A DNA stretch of 6,132 nucleotides. Source: Acidimicrobiia bacterium. GTDB lineage: Bacteria; Actinomycetota; Acidimicrobiia; Acidimicrobiales; SZUA-35. The notes beneath the pieces are model-generated. The model saw only the letters and a list, made by a program, of their open reading frames with translations, was not told the origin of the DNA and did not search any database. The DNA is taken from contig JAOUGG010000169.1 in NCBI GenBank assembly GCA_029857855.1, positions 1 to 6,132 on the forward strand, in the 5' to 3' direction. Below, one piece after another: positions 1 through 4,151 of this stretch. The stretch's first letter is position 1, and every line of letters begins with the position of its first letter. The position numbers were made by a program, and so were the translations under genes.

Positions 1-445
1 CCTCGGGAAACAGCAACATGTTGAACATCGCCACACCGTGGAACACGCCGTCGGCGAACGGCAATGACGAGGCATCACCGTGCACCAGCGGCGCCACCCG
101 GGCCGGCGACTCCCGCAGCATCCGCAACGCCAGGTCGACGGCCACCACCGACCCGCCGGCGGCGGCCAACGCCGGGGCGATGATCCTCGTGCCGACACCG
201 GTGCCGGCGCCGAGCTCCAGCCACCGCCCGTCGAGTCGCATCCCGCCCCGGGCCAGGGCATCACGGATCGGGGCGGTGCGCACCAGCCCGGACCGGGGGG
301 CGTCCCACTCGGCGGCCATGCCGTCGAACAGATCGGCCACCTTGCGGGCCCGGCCGGCCGACCAGCCATGTTCGAACGCCACCTGGCGGGTCACCTTCCG
401 CATCGGGTGGTCGGCGTCGGCGCCGGACTCGGGAGCGACAACCAC
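1..445 (-). CDS. Class I SAM-dependent methyltransferase (3' part beyond window)
   Basis: This gene encodes a cytoplasmic methyltransferase that would move a methyl group from S-adenosylmethionine to an unknown acceptor. About 148 codons are visible and the C-terminal part is cut off at the left edge. Counting from the GTG at 445, a helical N-terminal region (about 15-70) is followed by the Rossmann-fold SAM signature ELGAGTGVG at about 77-85. VVAVDLALRML follows, with the acidic ribose-binding Asp at about 104, then GDASSLPFADGVF at about 123-135, the usual post-II/motif III region. The fold is well supported; the substrate cannot be read. The start is uncertain: GTG 445, ATG 403 and TTG 472 are all in frame and none has a strong ribosome-binding site. 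I chose GTG 445 because the residues just before ATG 403 run smoothly into the conserved-looking start of the domain. The gene lies about 50 bp downstream of the oxygenase on the same strand, so the two are probably one operon. Confidence 0.82.
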   Translation of the reverse strand, partial: MVVAPESGADADHPMRKVTRQVAFEHGWSAGRARKVADLFDGMAAEWDAPRSGLVRTAPIRDALARGGMRLDGRWLELGAGTGVGTRIIAPALAAAGGSVVAVDLALRMLRESPARVAPLVHGDASSLPFADGVFHGVAMFNMLLFPE

Positions 446-494
446 GCCGTGCTCGGATGCGTCGTCGGGCAACCGGGTCAGTGACCCCGAATGC

Positions 495-1301
495 TCAGCC
501 AACCGGAACGGGCCAGGCCAGGGGGAAGTTCGGGTGGTCGAACGGAACGCCGTCGTCGAGTTCGTCGGTCAGGCCGGGAAACTCGGGTGACGTCTTCCAC
601 GGCCGGACGGCGTGGCGGGCATCGGGACTCAGATACCGGAACGACACCACGCGACGAGGATGGTCGAACGGGAAACCGGGCGCGGAGTGCACCGTCAGGA
701 AGCTGAAGAAGATCGCATCGCCGGGGCTCATCTGCCACTGACGGATGTCGTAGTCGGACCGGTCCGAATCGAGGTCGGGGATCTCGGCCAGAGAGCCCTC
801 GGGGAACCACTTGGCCTGCTCGTCGAGGAACGTGCGAGGCATCCGCCACGGTCCGCGGTGGGACCCGGCCCAGAATTCAGGCGAACCCTTGCGGGGGACC
901 TCATCGAGCGGGACCCAGGCGCTGATGCCGGCGCCGTCGACGTTGTAGTAGGGCTGGTCCTGGTGCCATGGCGTGCGCTGGCAGGTACCGGCCTCTTTGA
1001 CCAGCACGTGATCGTGGTAGAAGCGGGCCGACGTGGAATCCATGAGCGCCGCCGCCAGCTTGGGCAGCTTCGATCGAAGGGCGATCTGCTCGATCTCCGG
1101 TGTGTCGTGCCACCGCACGAAATCCTCGAAGAACCGGCCCGGGTCGTCGGATCGGCTGGCCTCGACCGCCCGCTCGCTCGGATGGTTGACGACATGCTGA
1201 AACCCCCGAGCCAGGGTCGCCAGTTCGTCGGCGCCGAGGGCGCCACGAACGACGACAACCCCATCTCGCGCAAACGCTTCGATTGTCGAATCGTCGACCA
1301 T
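495..1301 (-). CDS. PhyH-family Fe(II)/2-oxoglutarate-dependent dioxygenase
   Basis: The 268-residue product belongs to the phytanoyl-CoA dioxygenase (PhyH) family, non-haem iron enzymes that hydroxylate a substrate while converting 2-oxoglutarate to succinate and CO2. The N-terminus carries the typical FARDGVVVVRG strand. The metal triad is complete: His113 and Asp115 in TPWHQDQPYYN, and the distal His205 in TVHSAPGF. Arg216, eleven residues after the distal His, is well placed to bind 2-oxoglutarate. Length is normal for the family. ATG 1301 was chosen because the domain begins directly after it and a purine-rich CGAGA lies just upstream. A TTG at 1328 would add nine residues (IPPTRTRL-like) that do not look like domain sequence. 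The substrate is unknown; family members act on phytanoyl-CoA, ectoine and various natural products. It heads a likely two-gene operon with the methyltransferase downstream. No catalytic residue appears to be missing. Confidence 0.92.
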   Translation of the reverse strand: MVDDSTIEAFARDGVVVVRGALGADELATLARGFQHVVNHPSERAVEASRSDDPGRFFEDFVRWHDTPEIEQIALRSKLPKLAAALMDSTSARFYHDHVLVKEAGTCQRTPWHQDQPYYNVDGAGISAWVPLDEVPRKGSPEFWAGSHRGPWRMPRTFLDEQAKWFPEGSLAEIPDLDSDRSDYDIRQWQMSPGDAIFFSFLTVHSAPGFPFDHPRRVVSFRYLSPDARHAVRPWKTSPEFPGLTDELDDGVPFDHPNFPLAWPVPVG

Positions 1302-1339
1302 GAGTCTCGTTCTAGTGGGAGGAATCAACCAACAACAAG

Positions 1340-1369
1340 ATTTAGGCTGATCGTCAACAACATTGTCAA
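1340..1369 (-). promoter_or_regulatory. Possible promoter for the PhyH oxygenase gene
   Basis: Read on the minus strand, a perfect TTGACA (-35 type) lies at 1369-1364. An 18-bp spacer separates it from CTAAAT at 1345-1340, a weak -10 match. This would start transcription around 1333, about 30 nt before ATG 1301, which is a sensible leader length. The patch is also locally AT-rich compared with the surrounding high-GC DNA. The call rests on consensus matching alone, and the -10 element is poor. Confidence 0.3.
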
Positions 1370-1370
1370 C
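1353..1370. repeat. Short direct repeat GTCAAC in divergent intergenic region
   Basis: GTCAAC occurs at 1353-1358 and again at 1365-1370, a 12-bp period (GTTGAC twice on the minus strand). The second copy contains the proposed -35 element of the oxygenase promoter. It could be a regulator half-site pair, but the units are only six bases and chance is a real alternative. Confidence 0.25.
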
Positions 1371-1403
1371 TGGGCGACAGATCCCGGCAATTTATCGACG
1401 AGC

Positions 1404-1424
1404 CCGACCACGCAGCGTGGTCGG
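1404..1424. repeat. Perfect inverted repeat (9-bp arms, 3-nt loop) upstream of the GNAT gene
   Basis: CCGACCACG (1404-1412) and CGTGGTCGG (1416-1424) are exact reverse complements separated by CAG. The centre is 33-54 nt upstream of the ATG at 1458 and lies between two divergent genes. It is not followed by a T-run and no gene ends here, so it is not a normal terminator. Plausible roles are an operator for a dimeric repressor or a hairpin in the 5' leader of the plus-strand gene. Confidence 0.5.
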
Positions 1425-1457
1425 CCTGATTCCGCCTCGAACGACGGCCGTACTACC

Positions 1458-2477
1458 ATGATCAGCACTCCTGTGGACCAGCTGACCTTCGACCAACTCC
1501 TCGACGAATGGGCCGACGTCGAAGCCGCCGTCGACGCCACCGCGGGGATCGACCACTGGTGTTCGGCCCTCGATTGGATCGTCCCGGTGGCTTTCGGGTT
1601 CGCCCCGCGGGGTAAACGCCTGTTGTTGCGGTCGACCGATGGCAACGGTTACGCCCTGCTCGGTTTCTATCGGAGACACGGCCAGATCCTGTTGTCGGGC
1701 ATCGAGCCGCTCTGGGGGTTCGCCAGCCCGATCTTCGGTTCCGACGTAGCGGCGTTGACCGACGAGCTGGCCGACCATCTGCACGAACGCAGCGACTGGT
1801 CGCTGCTGGTCATGGCCGGCCTGCCTCCGCTCCCCCATCGGCTCAGCCGAACCATCGTCGACGGCCTCGCCCCGCTCGGACCGTCGCTGTTCACCGAGGG
1901 CATTACCCGTCGGGTGACCGACCTCACCGCCGGCCACGATGCGTGGCTGGCCAAGCGGAGCCCCCGCTTTCGCCGCAATCTTCGGCAGGCCGAGGTCCGG
2001 GCCGACGAAGCCGGGCTGGCGATCGCCGCGGTCGACGACGACCCCAAGCTCTTCAAGCGGATCATGGACATCGAACAGCGGTCGTGGAAAGGGGGCGACG
2101 GCAGCGGCATCACGGGTCCGGAGATGTCGACCATGTACGACATGATGATAGAACGGCTCCGCGAACGGGGCCGCCTGGAGGCCCACATCGCCCGCCTGTC
2201 GATCGACGGCGAGATGACCGACGTCGGTTACATCCTCGGCGGCATCCGCAACCGCCGCTACCGGGGTCTACAGATCAGCTTCGACGCCGACCACGCCGAG
2301 CTGTCGATCGGCAACCTCCTGCAGAACCACCAGCTCCGGCGCCTCGCCGACGACAACCTGGCCCACACCTACGACATGGGCATGGACTTTCCCTACAAAC
2401 AGCGATGGGCCGACGACAGCGAGCGCTCGGTCACCCTGGTCCTGCACCGAACATCGCTTCCGCCGGCGTTAAGCTGA
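1458..2477 (+). CDS. FemAB/BioF2-like GNAT-fold acyltransferase
   Basis: The 339-residue product looks like a member of the GNAT superfamily branch (Acetyltransferase_6/BioF2-like) related to FemAB, which joins acyl or aminoacyl groups to amines. The N-terminal half (about 30-150) is a degenerate GNAT-like region. The C-terminal half (about 155-332) carries the recognisable blocks: SPRFRRNLRQAEVRA at 168-182, IEQRSWKG at 205-212, a core strand region MTDVGYILGGIRNRRYRGLQ at about 253-272, and the family ending YDMGMDFPYKQRW at 305-317. No signal peptide or membrane segment is visible, so it should act in the cytoplasm. Acyl donor and acceptor are unknown. FemAB relatives modify peptidoglycan precursors, but nearness to the penicillin-binding protein is only a weak hint. 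The open frame extends far upstream, but that stretch is antisense to the oxygenase gene. ATG 1458 starts the family-like sequence and falls just inside the divergent gap. No clear Shine-Dalgarno precedes it. The next gene follows after 7 nt. Confidence 0.85.
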   Translation: MISTPVDQLTFDQLLDEWADVEAAVDATAGIDHWCSALDWIVPVAFGFAPRGKRLLLRSTDGNGYALLGFYRRHGQILLSGIEPLWGFASPIFGSDVAALTDELADHLHERSDWSLLVMAGLPPLPHRLSRTIVDGLAPLGPSLFTEGITRRVTDLTAGHDAWLAKRSPRFRRNLRQAEVRADEAGLAIAAVDDDPKLFKRIMDIEQRSWKGGDGSGITGPEMSTMYDMMIERLRERGRLEAHIARLSIDGEMTDVGYILGGIRNRRYRGLQISFDADHAELSIGNLLQNHQLRRLADDNLAHTYDMGMDFPYKQRWADDSERSVTLVLHRTSLPPALS

Positions 2478-2480
2478 AGG
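2476..2480 (+). promoter_or_regulatory. Ribosome-binding site GAAGG overlapping the GNAT stop codon
   Basis: GAAGG shares its first two bases with the TGA stop of the acyltransferase gene (2475-2477) and sits 4 nt before ATG 2485. It supports ATG 2485 as the start of the small membrane protein and suggests its translation is linked to termination of the upstream gene. The 4-nt spacing is a little short. Confidence 0.5.
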
Positions 2481-2484
2481 CATC

Positions 2485-2688
2485 ATGGCTGGAATGGTGG
2501 TCGGATTCATCAACACGTCGTCGGTGCTCTCGTTGGTCATCGGTGCGCTCGTGCTCGGCCTGATCGCAGTGGTGCTCGATCGGATCAACTTCCCGCAGCG
2601 ACCGTTCCGGCCCAAGCGGATCCGAACCGGAAGCGGCGGGCCGAGCAGGGACCGAACCGGCGCTCACATCATCGACGTCGAGGACTAG
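2485..2688 (+). CDS. Small single-pass membrane protein, hypothetical
   Basis: I do not recognise a family for this 67-residue protein. Residues about 4-31 form one long hydrophobic helix (rich in Val, Leu, Ile, Gly, Ala). They are followed by LDRINFPQRP and a basic stretch, RPFRPKRIRTG, at about 39-49. The tail (about 50-67) is polar and ends acidic, IIDVED. By the positive-inside rule the basic C-terminal side should be cytoplasmic, giving an N-out, C-in protein. Evidence that it is real: a Shine-Dalgarno-like GAAGG, a 7-nt gap after the acyltransferase stop, a clean hydrophobic segment, and an end at TAG just before the convergent gene. It is probably in the same operon as the acyltransferase and could be its membrane anchor or partner, which is inference. 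A second in-frame ATG at 2494 would shorten it by three residues without changing the topology. Confidence 0.7.
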   Translation: MAGMVVGFINTSSVLSLVIGALVLGLIAVVLDRINFPQRPFRPKRIRTGSGGPSRDRTGAHIIDVED

Positions 2689-2714
2689 ACCGAGCGGACC
2701 GGGGGGATCGTCCC

Positions 2715-4151
2715 TCACCCATCGTCACCACGATCGTCACCACCTTCGGTGCCGGTTTCGGCGGCGTCGCCGCCCGGAGTCTCCCGAACCAGGTCATCGA
2801 TGGTGATGGGTGCATCGGTTTCCTCGACGGTGACCTCAATCGTGAACTCCTCCCGGATCTCCTCGCACTCCAGGATCTGCACGCAGATCGCCCGAACGTC
2901 GGGAGCCTGGCGAACATCACCGGGATCCATGCCGAACGGCCGGTAGTGATCGGAGGCCACACCGAGGACCTGTCCCTCGCCGTTGAGCAGCGGCCCGCCC
3001 CGGAACAGCGTGCCAATGGGCGCCGTGTGCTGCAGCCCGATCTGGGAGTGATCGAGCAGAACGCCGGGTGATGCGGTGGCTCCACTGCCGCCGACACCGG
3101 CGAGCGCGAACACCCGGGCACCGACCGAGTCCAACTGACGCCGCTCGGACGCGAACTCGAGCAGCGGAATCTGCCGGTCGACGACGACCAGCGCCACATC
3201 ACGCTCGGCGTCCCAGGCCCACAACTGAGCCGGGATTCGTTCGTTGCCCTTGATCAGGTCGATACCGGGGCTCGGTTCGGTGGTGGCGGCGACGACGAGG
3301 GCGTAGCTGGTGACCAGGGCCGTGCCCTCCCGGTGCTCCACCACGGCGAAGGCCGACCCGGTGATGATCTCACCGTCCTCGTCCCGGGTCTCGAGCAGCC
3401 AGACCGAGGGCCCGGCCGACTGGGGCAGGTTGATGACCCCGTCGGCGTCGGCCACGTAGTCGCCGAGCGGACGTAGCTCGTTGCGGATCTCGGAGATCGA
3501 GTCGACCCGCAGATCGTCGATGGCACCAGTGGCGTCGGTGAACTGCTGATCGAAGCCCTCGACGAAGCGGGAGACGGCCTGTTCGTTCTCGGCCAACCGG
3601 TTGTCGTAGTAGGCGTAGAACGCTGCCCCGCTGAACGCGGCACCGATGCCGAGCATCAGCAGCATCGTCGAGATCCCGATGACGGTCCGGGGCAGGATCC
3701 GATGGCGCAGCTTGCGACGACCGGGGCTCAACGGCACGTAGCCCCGCCGCCCGAGATCACGCATGCGGGCCCACCGGCCGAGCCGGTTCTTGGGGGCGAT
3801 GTAGGGGGCGACACCACCGATTTTCGTGCGGCGCAACGACCTGGGAGGCCGGGGGTGCCGGATCTTGAGGGCGACCTCGGTCATCACCGTCTCCCCCCGG
3901 CCCGTGGGCCGGATCACATCGTTGTCACTGGGAGGCGGCGGAGTGGTCCGCCGAAGATCGACGGCGGCCGGGGCCGCTCCCCCCGCATCATCCAGGCCGA
4001 GAACCTCGTCGGCCGCGCCATCGACGATGTCGGCGTCGCGGTCGGCCTCGCCCTCGATCGCCTTACGGCGATCGGCAGGTTCCTTCGCCTTACCTTTCGG
4101 CTTGGATTTGGGTCGGTTCTTGACCGGTGTCTTGGCCGGGGTGTTAGCCAT
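2715..4151 (-). CDS. Membrane-anchored trypsin/HtrA-fold protein lacking catalytic His and Ser (probable pseudoprotease)
   Basis: The 478-residue protein has a long Lys/Pro-rich then acidic cytoplasmic region (1-150, starting MANTPAKTPVKNRPKSK) and one membrane helix at about 154-182. A short linker with coiled-coil character (about 183-235) precedes an extracytoplasmic chymotrypsin-like domain (about 245-402). The fold follows the HtrA order: GSAFAV (265-270), LVTSYALVV (279-287), AERDVALVVVD (315-325), then TLFRGGPLLNGEGQVLGVAS (381-400). In active enzymes these blocks read TNxHVV, DLALL and GNSGGPL. Here Asp318 is kept, but the His position is Ala or Leu and the nucleophile Ser is Arg384, so peptidase activity is unlikely. 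A PDZ domain is not evident; residues 403-478 hold a CX5C pair (Cys423, Cys429) and an acidic, low-complexity Gly/Asp end. ATG 4151 has AGGAG nine bases upstream and overlaps the end of the penicillin-binding protein gene by 8 bp. A cell-wall regulatory or scaffolding role is inferred. Confidence 0.85.
   Translation of the reverse strand: MANTPAKTPVKNRPKSKPKGKAKEPADRRKAIEGEADRDADIVDGAADEVLGLDDAGGAAPAAVDLRRTTPPPPSDNDVIRPTGRGETVMTEVALKIRHPRPPRSLRRTKIGGVAPYIAPKNRLGRWARMRDLGRRGYVPLSPGRRKLRHRILPRTVIGISTMLLMLGIGAAFSGAAFYAYYDNRLAENEQAVSRFVEGFDQQFTDATGAIDDLRVDSISEIRNELRPLGDYVADADGVINLPQSAGPSVWLLETRDEDGEIITGSAFAVVEHREGTALVTSYALVVAATTEPSPGIDLIKGNERIPAQLWAWDAERDVALVVVDRQIPLLEFASERRQLDSVGARVFALAGVGGSGATASPGVLLDHSQIGLQHTAPIGTLFRGGPLLNGEGQVLGVASDHYRPFGMDPGDVRQAPDVRAICVQILECEEIREEFTIEVTVEETDAPITIDDLVRETPGGDAAETGTEGGDDRGDDG
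2721..2744. repeat. Tandem 12-bp repeat in the 3' end of the trypsin-fold gene
   Basis: ATCGTCACCACG at 2721-2732 is followed directly by ATCGTCACCACC at 2733-2744, with 11 of 12 bases identical. On the minus strand it encodes the acidic, glycine-rich end GGDDRGDDG. It is probably a small coding duplication that slightly lengthened the C-terminal tail. Confidence 0.5.

Noticed and set aside
1302..1328. TTG start at 1328 for the oxygenase, adding nine residues
   Set aside because: The extra residues do not resemble the domain start, and the ATG at 1301 has a better upstream context and fits the proposed promoter and leader length.
612..1457. Plus-strand open frame of 282 codons in frame with, and upstream of, the GNAT gene
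   Set aside because: It is antisense to the well-supported oxygenase gene. Its translation is low-complexity and Gly/Arg/Val-rich with no domain, which is typical of high-GC shadow frames. The family-like sequence begins only at ATG 1458.
1392..2186. Minus-strand open frame of 264 codons opposite the GNAT gene
   Set aside because: No recognisable domain, no ribosome-binding site, and it lies wholly antisense to a gene with clear family motifs and normal codon bias.
2702..2716. Possible terminator hairpin between the converging genes
   Set aside because: The stem is only six pairs including a G-T wobble, with a 3-nt loop and no T-run. It overlaps the stop codon of the trypsin-fold gene, so it is too weak to call.
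3254..3643. Minus-strand open frame of 129 codons overlapping the trypsin-fold gene in another frame, as a possible frameshift or nested gene
   Set aside because: The main frame is unbroken from 4151 to 2715 with a coherent fold order. The alternative frame is Ser/Pro/Thr/Arg-rich with no motif.
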